Positions 45,362 to 54,411 of a DNA stretch of 64,000 nucleotides are shown here, piece after piece. Source of the DNA: Rhizorhapis sp. SPR117 (GTDB lineage Bacteria > Pseudomonadota > Alphaproteobacteria > Sphingomonadales > Sphingomonadaceae). The translations under genes were made by a program, and so were the position numbers. The notes under the pieces were generated by a model that ran no database searches, was not told where the DNA came from, and was given only the letters and a program-made list of their open reading frames with translations. How positions within the stretch are numbered: the stretch's first letter is position 1; each line of letters begins with the position of its first letter. The stretch covers positions 1 to 64,000 of the forward strand of contig NZ_JAKKIE010000018.1 in assembly GCF_021742065.1 (NCBI RefSeq), written 5' to 3'.

Positions 45362-47317
45362 CCCCTTCGTTCCGACCTTGGCATAGACTTCGTTCAGGTG
45401 CTGATTCAGCAGCGGATTTTTCGGCGACAAGGCGACGGCTTTTTCCAGCAGGTCGATGCTCGTCCGGCTCGCTCCATCCGCCTTGTAACGCATCCAGCCA
45501 TAGGCATCGCTCGTCACCGGGCTGGAAGGCAGCAATGCATAAGCATGGTGCGCCAGTGCAAGCGCGATGCGCGTCTGTCCTTCGCCCAATCGCGCCCAGG
45601 CAAGATCGGTCAGCAGCAAGGCATCGCCATTGCCGATGCGGCGGCGCAGCCGCTCCAGCAGGAACGCCGCTTGCGCCCAGTTGCCAGCCTCCAGATGCAC
45701 CGTGGCTGCAAGCCGGTTGGCCGGTACGCTTAATGGATTCTGGCCAAGATAAAGGTTGAGCACACGCACCGCGGCCGCCGTGTCGCCCGCATGGCGGTAC
45801 GCAGCAACCATCCGCAATGCCGTTGCCTCTGTAAAGGCAAGATTGGCCGCCTGACCATAAGCCTCCGCCGCCTGCGCATAGCGCCCTGCCGCCGACAAGG
45901 CATCGCCATACACAACATGTGCATCAGGCGCATTCCTGTTGGCCTGTTGCAGCGACCCGGCCCGGGCAATCGCCTGATCGGTCTCGCCCGCCTCCAATAA
46001 CGCTCGAACATAGGGAATAACCGCCGCCGCGGAATCGGGATGCTCCATCGCCGCACTCGCCAGCAGTACCGGATTGCCCGCGCCTGCAAAAACTTCCGCA
46101 TCGCCCCGAACCGGCAGCGCCGCCCGCTCAAACAATCGCTCCGCCGTCCCCCGCTCGCCCAACGCTTCGTAGGCGCGCGCAGACAGCGTTAAACTATAGC
46201 TGTCCGCATCCTTCCGCTCGCTCAATGGTTGCAGCGTCCGCACCGCAGCTGTGAAATCACCGGCGCGGTATTGGGCGGCACCCAATAGCTGTCGCGCCTT
46301 CATATTGAAGGGCTGTCGCGTTAGCAGCCGATCGAACCGTTCCGCAGCCAGGGTGAAATTGCCTGCCTGATAATGCAGCCCGCCCGCCAGCAGCATGGCT
46401 GCGGGCATATCGTCCATCTTTCCGCCCGTCCGCTGCATCAAGCCGCGCGCCAAGTCGTAATTGCCCGCACGCGCTGCCATGACCGCCTGCATAAAAAAGG
46501 CGCGGAAGTTGCCTGGATCAAGCGCGATGATCCGGCGCGTTACTGCCAACATGCGCCGTGCTTGCCCCAACTCAGCCAGTGTTGCCGCATATTCGGTCAA
46601 AGCTGGTACATTATTGCTATCGAGCGCCAGCGCCTTTTGAAACCATGGAATCGCAGCGAGCGGCCCATATTGATCGCGTACCAGCATGCCCCGAAAGATG
46701 ATGGCGTCAACGTTGCGCGGATCGGCGCGCACAGCCCGATCGGCGGCGATCACCGCCCCACCCTGATCGCCCAGCGCCAGCCGAAAACGGGCAATGTCGG
46801 TCCAGCTCCGGCTATTGTCGGGCGCAAGCCGCAACATCTTTCCAAAGGCCTGCGTCGCCAGATCCATACGGCCTTGCGCCTGATAGGCACGACCCGCCAT
46901 ACGCTGCGCCTCCGCCGCGAAGCGGGCATCGACGTCGTCGGACAGGGCTTCCTTCAGCGCGTCGTCCGTTCGCCCCTGCAACAGCAGCGCGCGCGCCATC
47001 ATATGCCGGGTAAGCGGTACAGCCGTGCCCAGGTCGCGAGCACGACTGATTTCCGCTTCCGCCCCCAATCCGTCGCCCATCGCCAGCAGCGCCCTTGCCT
47101 GCATCAGTCGGGCCTGCGCCCATTGCGGATCCGCCTTGACCGCATTCAGCAATTCGATCCGCGCCGTCCGCACATCGCCTTTACCAAAAGCGGCAACGCC
47201 CCGGTCATAGGCGGCACGCGCATCGCCCTTGCCATTTGCCAGCACCGCAAAGGCGGGCAAGGCGATCACAAGACAAAGGACGACCGCCAACAACAGGTAT
47301 TTCCTGCGCAACGGCAT
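45356..47317 (-). CDS. PrsT-like TPR protein of the PEP-CTERM/exosortase locus
   Basis: A 653-residue TPR protein with an N-terminal membrane anchor or signal (RRKYLLLAVVLCLVIALPAF) and many 34-residue repeats, e.g. AAFGKGDVRTARIELLNAVK and ALALDSNNVPALTEYAATLA. Its place after prsK-prsR matches the XrtA/PEP-CTERM TPR protein PrsT, but it is shorter than the usual ~900 residues. ATG 47317 lies one base after the prsR stop. Likely role: scaffold for EPS export or surface attachment in the envelope (inference). Confidence 0.82.
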   Translation of the reverse strand: MPLRRKYLLLAVVLCLVIALPAFAVLANGKGDARAAYDRGVAAFGKGDVRTARIELLNAVKADPQWAQARLMQARALLAMGDGLGAEAEISRARDLGTAVPLTRHMMARALLLQGRTDDALKEALSDDVDARFAAEAQRMAGRAYQAQGRMDLATQAFGKMLRLAPDNSRSWTDIARFRLALGDQGGAVIAADRAVRADPRNVDAIIFRGMLVRDQYGPLAAIPWFQKALALDSNNVPALTEYAATLAELGQARRMLAVTRRIIALDPGNFRAFFMQAVMAARAGNYDLARGLMQRTGGKMDDMPAAMLLAGGLHYQAGNFTLAAERFDRLLTRQPFNMKARQLLGAAQYRAGDFTAAVRTLQPLSERKDADSYSLTLSARAYEALGERGTAERLFERAALPVRGDAEVFAGAGNPVLLASAAMEHPDSAAAVIPYVRALLEAGETDQAIARAGSLQQANRNAPDAHVVYGDALSAAGRYAQAAEAYGQAANLAFTEATALRMVAAYRHAGDTAAAVRVLNLYLGQNPLSVPANRLAATVHLEAGNWAQAAFLLERLRRRIGNGDALLLTDLAWARLGEGQTRIALALAHHAYALLPSSPVTSDAYGWMRYKADGASRTSIDLLEKAVALSPKNPLLNQHLNEVYAKVGTKGL

Positions 47318-47318
47318 G

Positions 47319-48695
47319 TCAGGCTTGCATCTCATACTGCTTCAAAAGATCGTATAGCGTCGGCCGGCTGATCCCCAGCATCTTGGCTGCACCTGAAATA
47401 TTGCCTTGCGTCCGGGCGATGGCGCGGCGGATCGCCTTGCGGTCCGCCATTTCACGGACGGTTTTCAGGTTGATAACGTCGGGGTCTTCCTCACCCATGC
47501 CGTCCAGATCAAGATCCGCCGCCGTCACCAGCTTCCCTTCGGCCATGATGACCGCGCGCTTCATACGGTTTTCAAGCTCGCGCACATTGCCCGGCCATGC
47601 CCATGCGTCAAGCGCGGCCAGGGCATCGGGAGCCAGTCCCTTGACCGCCGGATTCATGTCCTTGGCAAAGCGCGTCAGGAAATGCTTGCCCAGCAGAACC
47701 GCATCCCCTTGCCGGTCAGCCAATGTGGGGATGCGGATAACAATCTCGGCCAGACGGTAATAAAGATCCTCACGAAAACTGCCCGCGCCAATCATCGCTT
47801 CCAGATTTTGATGGGTCGCACACACGACGCGCGTATCCACTGGTATGGTCCGGCGTCCCCCGACCCGTTCAATGACCCGCTCTTGCAGGAAGCGAAGCAA
47901 TTTGACCTGGAGGTTTAGCGGGATATCCCCCACCTCATCCAGAAATAATGTACCGCCGGCGGCCTGTTCGATCTTGCCTTCAGTCGTCTTCACAGCACCA
48001 GTGAACGCGCCCTTTTCATGCCCGAACAATTCGGATTCCAGCAGCGTTTCGGGGATGGCCGCGCAATTGATTGCAACGAACTGCCCTCCGCGCCTGTTGC
48101 TGCTGTCATGTACGCCGCGCGCCAGCAATTCCTTGCCCGTTCCGCTTGCGCCCAACAGCATGACCGACACATCGGCATTGGCGACACGTTCGATGGTACG
48201 CGCGACCTTCAGCATTTCAGGCGCAGCGGTAATCATCCGGCCCAGTACCCGATGATCGTCCGACGCCGTTTCGGCCAGCCGTGCATTCTCCCTTTCCAAC
48301 GCATGGACATGGAATGCGCGCGACACGATAAGTCCCAGTTCATCGATATCGACCGGCTTTTGGTAGAAATCATACGCCCCGCCCGAAATGGCGCGAAGCG
48401 CGCTCTCCCGCACGCCATGGCCGGATGCGACGATGACCTTCGTGTCAGGCTTGAGAGCCAATATCGCATCGAGCGTGGCAAAGCCCTCACTCGTGCCATC
48501 GGGATCAGGCGGCAGGCCAAGGTCGAGCGTCACCACATCGGGCTCCTCCGCACGCAATATGTCGAGCGCTTCGGTACGATCACTTGCGACCAACACCTCA
48601 TAATCTTCATAGGCCCAGCGCAATTGACGCTGTAGTCCGACGTCATCCTCGACGATCAGCAGCTTTGGTAACGCTATGGGGCGGTTCTCGCTCAT
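47319..48695 (-). CDS. prsR: PEP-CTERM locus sigma54-dependent response regulator PrsR
   Basis: A 458-residue NtrC-type activator with a receiver domain (LIVEDDVG, TLDLGLPPDPDG phospho-Asp, QKPVDIDEL), a sigma54-interacting AAA+ domain (GASGTGKELLARGVH Walker A, ESELFGHEKGAFTGAV with the GAFTGA loop, GTLFLDEVGDIP) and a Fis-type HTH at the end (GAAKMLGISRPTLYDLLKQY). The GAFTGA loop means it acts with RpoN. ATG 48695 overlaps the prsK stop by four bases. It is the cognate regulator of PrsK and expected to switch on EPS and PEP-CTERM genes. Confidence 0.93.
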   Translation of the reverse strand: MSENRPIALPKLLIVEDDVGLQRQLRWAYEDYEVLVASDRTEALDILRAEEPDVVTLDLGLPPDPDGTSEGFATLDAILALKPDTKVIVASGHGVRESALRAISGGAYDFYQKPVDIDELGLIVSRAFHVHALERENARLAETASDDHRVLGRMITAAPEMLKVARTIERVANADVSVMLLGASGTGKELLARGVHDSSNRRGGQFVAINCAAIPETLLESELFGHEKGAFTGAVKTTEGKIEQAAGGTLFLDEVGDIPLNLQVKLLRFLQERVIERVGGRRTIPVDTRVVCATHQNLEAMIGAGSFREDLYYRLAEIVIRIPTLADRQGDAVLLGKHFLTRFAKDMNPAVKGLAPDALAALDAWAWPGNVRELENRMKRAVIMAEGKLVTAADLDLDGMGEEDPDVINLKTVREMADRKAIRRAIARTQGNISGAAKMLGISRPTLYDLLKQYEMQA

Positions 48696-50797
48696 CCGGC
48701 GACCCTTTCCTTATCATCTGTTTCATTTTCTGCATCTTGCATGGCGACCGGCAGGATCAGCGTGAAACGGCTACCTTCGCCTTCCCGGCTTTCCACCTCG
48801 ATCCGTCCGTTCATGGCGGCGGCAAGAGCTCTCGCCTCGAATGCACCGATACCGAAGCCGCCTTCCTTGCTGGACAAAAACGGCTTGAAAAGCTGACTGC
48901 GGATAAACTCGGCGCTCATTCCGCACCCTCGGTCGATAATTTCCACCGACACATGCAGGCTCTGCTGACCAAGACGTATCATAACCGGTTCATCAGGACT
49001 GCTGGCATCGATCGCATTCTGGATCAGATGATTGAGAATCTGCTCAAGACGCGCTGGATCGGCCATGACGTTGACCGTCACATCGCCACTGATCGTCACC
49101 GGATGATGCGGGTTCTTGATCTCCACGACCTGTTCGATCAGCGGGCGGATCGCAATCGCACGTGATTCCTCGTACCGCGCCTTGTTATGTTGCGACAAGC
49201 GCGCGAGCATGTCATTCATCTTGCCAACGGATTCCCGAAGCGTGGCGATCATGTCCGCGCGGAATTCCGGTTTGTCGGCATGCCGTTCCGCATTGCGCGC
49301 GACCAGACTCAACTGGCTCACCAGATTCTTGATGTCATGCATGATGAAGGCAAAACGCCGATTGAATTCCTCAAATCGATGCGCCTCGGACAACGCTTCC
49401 TGGCCCTGCGCCTCGGAAATATAGCTGGCGACCTGCCGTCCGACGACGCGAAACATATCCAGATCTTCCCAATCGAGATCCCGTGGGACCACCGGCCGCG
49501 CCAACAATACCGCGCCTGTCAACCGATCGAAATGGATCAGCGGAACCAATGCCCAGGCCCGGCTTTCCTCGATAACCCAGTCTGGCAGGCGCGTCTGGTT
49601 TTCCCCCTTGGCGATGGTCTCGCGCTCTTCGTCCAGTTCGATGATCCAGCCGCTATCTTCGAGTGCCGCCATCTGCGCCGCGCTCATCGCCATCGCAGGG
49701 ATATCGGCATCGCTCCAGTTCCATCGCGCCTGCACGCTGAGGCCGCCCCCTTCTCCCGGCATAAGCAATAGGCCCGCGGGCGATTCGGTAATGTCGGCAA
49801 CCGCCTTTACCGCCCTTTCGTAAAAAGGCGCCGCGCTGAGCCCCGGACGACCGATCGTATTGGTAAAGCGCGTCCACTCATCGCGGTAATCGTAGCGATG
49901 TTGAAAGAAATGCTTGGTGATCTTGACCCTGAACCATGCGCGAAACTGACTGGACGGCAGCAAGACCAGCGCTGCCACGGACATGCCGAAAATAAAGCTG
50001 ATCTGCACCACCCTGGCATAAGCGCCGCCAAACGCCTGTGCTGCAGTTGCGATCAACACCATGGAAATCAGGTAAGCGCCAATTGCCACCAGGGAGAGCG
50101 ACTGGAATGTCACCGTCCGCGACAGGCGTAACTTCCAGCTTGTATTGCGATGCGCACCCAGTGCGAAAACGGGCGCCATCAGGGCCATAACGAACCCGCG
50201 CATGGCAAAAAGTTCGACCGCGTCGCCGTGGGTCAGGTAGGAAAATGTGTATAGGTTCAGGTCATAGGTCCACATCGCCGCAAGCGCCGCAAGCAACAGG
50301 CGGATACCCCAGCGTGCTTCGGGCGCGGTCACGACGTAAAGGTTATGGACCAGCACCAACGCACCGACCGCAACCATCATGCGCAGGGCGAGCGACACAA
50401 AGAACAGCCCGCGCAACAGGCTGTCGTCCGCATCCGCACGGCCGGGAAACAGTTCAAGCCCCCATTGGAGCACCAGCACAACGCCAAGCACGGTATAGAT
50501 GGCATTCACGGCCGCAGGGTGATCCGCCTTGCGTCCTTCGCCACGATGCAACACGACAAACATGAAAAGCAGCCACGCCATGTTGCGCAGACTTTCCGAC
50601 ATGCCGGGGATGACGTTGAACGGCCCGCCCAAAGCGGTACTCAACGCCCAGAAAGCTGTCAGCAGGAGCGCCGCCACCAGCAAATGCTGCTGCAATATCG
50701 CCTCTCGTCGGCGCGATACCCATATGCCGATGGCCGCAAACAACGCTGCCGCCAACGCATGCCCCCATTCGGCAAGGAAACTCAGGACCACGCTCAT
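48692..50797 (-). CDS. prsK: PEP-CTERM locus sensor histidine kinase PrsK
   Basis: A 701-residue kinase. Eight or nine membrane helices occupy the first 290 residues, followed by a GAF-like region and then the unusual phosphotransfer motif FAFIMHDIKNLVSQLSLV (HDIKNL rather than HELRTPL), and an HATPase domain (LNHLIQNAIDAS, IIDRGCGMS, GFGIGAFEARAL). This motif and layout are those of PrsK. It starts three bases after the sugar transferase stop and overlaps prsR, so the four genes are one operon. Confidence 0.93.
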   Translation of the reverse strand: MSVVLSFLAEWGHALAAALFAAIGIWVSRRREAILQQHLLVAALLLTAFWALSTALGGPFNVIPGMSESLRNMAWLLFMFVVLHRGEGRKADHPAAVNAIYTVLGVVLVLQWGLELFPGRADADDSLLRGLFFVSLALRMMVAVGALVLVHNLYVVTAPEARWGIRLLLAALAAMWTYDLNLYTFSYLTHGDAVELFAMRGFVMALMAPVFALGAHRNTSWKLRLSRTVTFQSLSLVAIGAYLISMVLIATAAQAFGGAYARVVQISFIFGMSVAALVLLPSSQFRAWFRVKITKHFFQHRYDYRDEWTRFTNTIGRPGLSAAPFYERAVKAVADITESPAGLLLMPGEGGGLSVQARWNWSDADIPAMAMSAAQMAALEDSGWIIELDEERETIAKGENQTRLPDWVIEESRAWALVPLIHFDRLTGAVLLARPVVPRDLDWEDLDMFRVVGRQVASYISEAQGQEALSEAHRFEEFNRRFAFIMHDIKNLVSQLSLVARNAERHADKPEFRADMIATLRESVGKMNDMLARLSQHNKARYEESRAIAIRPLIEQVVEIKNPHHPVTISGDVTVNVMADPARLEQILNHLIQNAIDASSPDEPVMIRLGQQSLHVSVEIIDRGCGMSAEFIRSQLFKPFLSSKEGGFGIGAFEARALAAAMNGRIEVESREGEGSRFTLILPVAMQDAENETDDKERVAG

Positions 50798-50800
50798 GGT

Positions 50801-52189
50801 TCAGCGCGCTCCTTCCGGCCAAAGCACGACGCGCAACGTTTGAAGCAGGATCAGCAGGTCAAGAAACGGCGTATAATTCTTCGCATAATAGAGGTCATAT
50901 TCCAGCTTGTGCCGCGAATCCTCAATCGATGCGCCATAGGGGTAATTGATCTGCGCCCATCCCGTTATGCCCGGCTTCACCATGTGGCGCTCGGCATAAT
51001 ATGGCATGTGTTTTTCCAGATCCTCGACAAATTGCCGACGCTCCGGGCGTGGCCCGACAAAGCTCATTTCGCCCTTCAGCACGCTCCACGCCTGCGGCAA
51101 TTCATCGATACGCAGCGTGCGCAAAACCTGCCCGACGCGGGTAACGCGCGGATCATTTTCCGACGCCCAGACTGCCTGTCCTGCGACTTCCGCATCCTGC
51201 CGCATTGATCTCAGCTTGAGGATCTGAAACTCCTGCCCATAGAGTCCAACACGGCTCTGGCGGAAAAACGCCGGACCCTTGCTGTCGATCTTGACAATAA
51301 TTGCTGCAATCAAAATGAGCGGGGCAGTCAGGACCAACAGCACAAAGCTGGCGATGATGTCGAACAGGCGCTTGGCAAAGCTCGACAGCCTGCGGCCCGC
51401 AGAAAAGCCATCGGAAAAGATGAACCAGCTGGGGTTGACGCTGTCCAGATCGACCCGGCCAGTCTCCCGTTCCAGAAAGCTCGATAAATCATTGACATGC
51501 ACGCCAGTCGTCTTGATCCGCAGCAGATCGGAAAGCGGCAATGCATTGCGACGCTCTTCCAGCGCCAGCACGACCTCACTCGCGCCCAGGCGCACTACGA
51601 AATCGGCCAGATTATAGATTGCGCTTCGGTCAATGGCCTCGGGGATGATTTTCGGTCCATCGTTCATCCCGACATAGCCGACGATGGAAAAGCCGCTGCC
51701 GCGTTGTTCCGCCAGCGTGCGGATGCGCTCGGCCCGTGGACCCGCGCCAAGCACGATCAGACGGCGCTTGAACGCCTCCCCGCTGATCATCTGACCGAGA
51801 ACAATTCGCACGGTGATAAGCAACAGAAAGGAGAAACCCATCGCATAGAGCGAATTGGATCGCCAAAGCGTCATGCCCGGCAGGACGAAGGACAGGACTG
51901 AAAGCAAAATAACGCCCAGCGAAACCGACACCAGCAAACGCGCGGTTGCAAAGCGCAGCGATTGCAGCGCTTCCGTGCCATATACGCCCACTGCGATCAT
52001 CGCGGCCTGCAAGGAAACCGCGAAGCTGACCAGCGGCACATAGCGCGTGGCCAGCGGTTCGACTGCCATGCCGATCTGATGCGCACGGAAAACCCATCCC
52101 GCCTCGGCCGCACACAATAGCAGCGCGAAATCGAGCAATGCCAGCAACAACACCGCATGCGGAATATAATGTTTGAATATCCTGATCAT
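50801..52189 (-). CDS. Exopolysaccharide initiating sugar transferase of PEP-CTERM type
   Basis: A 462-residue polyprenyl-phosphate sugar-1-phosphate transferase (TIGR03013-like, EpsB/ExoY/WcaJ type). Four N-terminal membrane helices and a CoA-binding-like middle region are followed by the membrane anchor and catalytic domain: FFRQSRVGLYGQEFQILKLR, LRTLRIDELPQAWSVLKGEM and GITGWAQINYPYG. It transfers the first sugar phosphate to the lipid carrier to start EPS repeat assembly. The ATG at 52189 gives MIRIFKHYIPHAVLLLA. A palindrome (52234-52251) lies 45 bases upstream. First gene of the prs operon. Confidence 0.92.
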   Translation of the reverse strand: MIRIFKHYIPHAVLLLALLDFALLLCAAEAGWVFRAHQIGMAVEPLATRYVPLVSFAVSLQAAMIAVGVYGTEALQSLRFATARLLVSVSLGVILLSVLSFVLPGMTLWRSNSLYAMGFSFLLLITVRIVLGQMISGEAFKRRLIVLGAGPRAERIRTLAEQRGSGFSIVGYVGMNDGPKIIPEAIDRSAIYNLADFVVRLGASEVVLALEERRNALPLSDLLRIKTTGVHVNDLSSFLERETGRVDLDSVNPSWFIFSDGFSAGRRLSSFAKRLFDIIASFVLLVLTAPLILIAAIIVKIDSKGPAFFRQSRVGLYGQEFQILKLRSMRQDAEVAGQAVWASENDPRVTRVGQVLRTLRIDELPQAWSVLKGEMSFVGPRPERRQFVEDLEKHMPYYAERHMVKPGITGWAQINYPYGASIEDSRHKLEYDLYYAKNYTPFLDLLILLQTLRVVLWPEGAR

Positions 52190-52233
52190 GCGCGGTGAAC
52201 GTCCAGCCTCATCAAATAACAATCAGGATCAAT

Positions 52234-52251
52234 TTTACATAAAAGTGTAAA
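52234..52251. promoter_or_regulatory. Perfect inverted repeat TTTACA-N6-TGTAAA in the divergent promoter
   Basis: TTTACATAAAAGTGTAAA is a perfect palindrome 45 bases upstream of the EPS transferase gene and 107 bases upstream of the DedA-like gene on the other strand. A second repeat, TTGTC-N9-GACAA (52272-52290), lies beside it. They are candidates for the PrsR enhancer site or another regulator. I could not find a convincing sigma54 -24/-12 pair, so this is positional inference. Confidence 0.45.
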
Positions 52252-52357
52252 TATTTCCGACATGAACGGCATTGTCGCTGAAATTGACAAAAAAATTCTG
52301 AACGGCGCACCGACAATCTCTGGCATCGAGAACCATTAGCGGGTAATTCCCGCGGCG

Positions 52358-52939
52358 ATGTTGAAACGCCTTTACAACTGGACGCTGGAAAAGGCGGGCC
52401 ACCACCATGCCTCTCGCTGGCTCTTCGGAATCAGTTTCGCGGAAAGCAGCTTCTTTCCCATTCCACCCGACGTGCTGCTTGGCCCGATGTGCCTGGCAAA
52501 GCCCAGGTCCGCTTTTCGCTATGCGTTCATCTGCACGCTTGCGTCGGTTCTGGGCGCGCTGCTTGGTTACGCCATCGGCCTTTTCCTTTTCGACACGTTG
52601 GGCAAGGCGATCCTGAACACCTATGGCCTGCTCGAACAATTCGACGCGTTTGCCGCCAGGTTCAACGAACAGGGCTGGCTCATCGTCTTGCTTGCGGGCT
52701 TCACACCTCTGCCTTTCAAGGTTATCACCATCGCGGCCGGCGCAACCAAGATGCCGCTGTATATTCTTGTCATCGCCAGCATCATTTCCCGTTCGGCCCG
52801 CTTCTATCTGGAGGCCGCATTACTGTGGAAATTCGGTGAACCAATGAAACGAGCCATCGATCAGAATTTCGCACTGATCACGACCATAGTCGGCACATTA
52901 GGCGTCGGCGGCTTCGTTGCAGTGAAATATCTGGTTTGA
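52358..52939 (+). CDS. YqaA-family/DedA-like membrane protein
   Basis: A 193-residue protein of the VTT/SNARE-associated (DedA) superfamily. Features: FGISFAESSFFPIPPDVLL with the conserved Pro-rich re-entrant turn, GALLGYAIGLFLFDTLG, and GFTPLPFKVITIAAGA (the second re-entrant motif), with a C-terminal helix LITTIVGTLGVGGFVAVKYL. Members are flippases of undecaprenyl phosphate or phospholipids or have unknown transport roles. Divergent from the EPS operon; a role in lipid carrier recycling would fit but is only inference. Confidence 0.88.
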   Translation: MLKRLYNWTLEKAGHHHASRWLFGISFAESSFFPIPPDVLLGPMCLAKPRSAFRYAFICTLASVLGALLGYAIGLFLFDTLGKAILNTYGLLEQFDAFAARFNEQGWLIVLLAGFTPLPFKVITIAAGATKMPLYILVIASIISRSARFYLEAALLWKFGEPMKRAIDQNFALITTIVGTLGVGGFVAVKYLV

Positions 52940-53045
52940 CGGGATCAGGCCGGGTATTTTTGACCTGCTCCACAACAAGAATGAAACTACTGCTCACCAG
53001 CTTCGTTCTCTCATAGTAACGATGATGATAAGCAGGAGTGATGTG

Positions 53046-53180
53046 ATGAAAAAAATACTATTTGCCGTCACGCTTCTTGTAGGCTTCGGCGCATCGGGAT
53101 GTGTGGCTTTGCTCGGCGCGGGCGCTGGCGCCACTGCCGTGGCCTGCACAAATGACAACGTGGATTGCCCGGTCGACTAA
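53046..53180 (+). CDS. Small lipoprotein, 44 residues
   Basis: A short gene with a strong AGGAG site nine bases before its ATG. The product starts MKKILFAVTLLVGFGASGC, a signal peptide with a lipobox-like GASGC, and continues VALLGAGAGATAVACTNDNV, giving a Gly/Ala-rich mature peptide with two more Cys. After processing only about 27 residues remain. It resembles entericidin-sized lipoproteins, but I do not recognise a family. Monocistronic, between the DedA-like gene and ada. Confidence 0.7.
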   Translation: MKKILFAVTLLVGFGASGCVALLGAGAGATAVACTNDNVDCPVD

Positions 53181-53246
53181 GCTCAGACCGCCGGATATAC
53201 GGATAAGTGCTGCCTCACATGGCGGCTGGCTCGTGAGCGGGGATAT

Positions 53247-54296
53247 CTATTCACCCTGCCGCTCTTTGCTTAACAGCGCCTTTTTCCGTTCCAGCCCATA
53301 GGCATAGCCGCCAAGCCCGCCGTCGCTGCGCACAACCCGGTGGCAGGGGATCAGGATGGCAAGCTGGTTATCGCCACAAGCCGAACCTGTCGCCCGTACC
53401 GCGCCGGGCCGGCCAATGGTTGCGGCGATTTGTGCGTAGCTGCGGGTTTCCCCCGGCGGAATGGTGCGCAAGGCGTTCCATACCGCCTGCTGGAATGCTG
53501 TCCCCCGCACATCCATGGGCAGATCGTCGGCGAGGCCCGGTTGTTCGGCGAGCGCCACGACGCGGGCTGCAAGTTCGGCAAATCGTGCATCGCCAGGGCG
53601 AATGTCCGCCTTTGGAAAACGCAGGCGCAACACGCTTTCGTCTTCATCGAAACTGATCCGGCATAGGCCCCTCTCGGTCGCGGCAATCAGCATCGGACCA
53701 AGGCTGCTTTGCGCCACGGTCCAGCGGATCACCGCTCCCTGTCCGCCATTTTTCCATGCCGAGGGCGTCATCCCCATGCGCTGGGCCGCATCGGCATAGG
53801 CGCGACTGGGGGCGTTGTAACCGGCATCATAAATGGCGTCCGTCACACTCCCTCCATTGTGCAGCGCCGCTTCCAGCCGGTCGGCGCGCAATTGGCGGGC
53901 ATAGGCGGCAGGGGTCACACCCGCCGTGCGTTTGAACAAGCGATGAAAATGATGCGGCGCATAGCCTACCTGTGCCGCCAGTTCGTCGAGGGCAGGCATT
54001 TCCTGCGCCTCCTCTATCAAGGCTATGGCGCGTTCCACCGCCTGTCGGTCGCGAGCCGTTTCATCGGGCCGGCACCGCTTGCAAGCGCGAAACCCCGCCG
54101 CCCGCGCAGTTTCACCATCGGGAAAGAACACCATATTGTCCCGTTTGGGGTGACGTGCCGGGCAACTGGGCTTGCAATAGATGCCGGTGGTCCTGACCGC
54201 GCCGACAAATCTCCCGTCCCAATTACGATCGCGCCGTTCGAAGGCCTCCCAGGCCATATCCGGATCGATCCGGTCCATGATGCTGATGTCTGTCAT
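53247..54296 (-). CDS. ada: Bifunctional DNA-methylation repair regulator Ada
   Basis: A 349-residue protein combining an N-terminal Ada zinc domain (Cys 41, 45, 72, 75 in GIYCKPSCPARHP and ACKRCRP; Cys41 takes methyl groups from phosphotriesters), an AraC-type HTH (QVGYAPHHFHRLFKRTAG, YDAGYNAPSRAYADAAQRMG) and a C-terminal O6-methylguanine methyltransferase domain (ILIPCHRVVRSDG, acceptor Cys near 316). It repairs alkylated DNA and activates the adaptive response. No alkB or alkA is adjacent. The order of all three parts is normal. Confidence 0.95.
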   Translation of the reverse strand: MTDISIMDRIDPDMAWEAFERRDRNWDGRFVGAVRTTGIYCKPSCPARHPKRDNMVFFPDGETARAAGFRACKRCRPDETARDRQAVERAIALIEEAQEMPALDELAAQVGYAPHHFHRLFKRTAGVTPAAYARQLRADRLEAALHNGGSVTDAIYDAGYNAPSRAYADAAQRMGMTPSAWKNGGQGAVIRWTVAQSSLGPMLIAATERGLCRISFDEDESVLRLRFPKADIRPGDARFAELAARVVALAEQPGLADDLPMDVRGTAFQQAVWNALRTIPPGETRSYAQIAATIGRPGAVRATGSACGDNQLAILIPCHRVVRSDGGLGGYAYGLERKKALLSKERQGE

Positions 54297-54411
54297 ACGA
54301 TGTGTTTAGAATATTATCACGCCGCTTGCTTCCCGTCTCTTGCGTTCAAAAACCGCGTCGCACGACATTGGTCGTTTACTTCCCGCCGCGAACGCATATT
54401 TTGCGCCGCAT

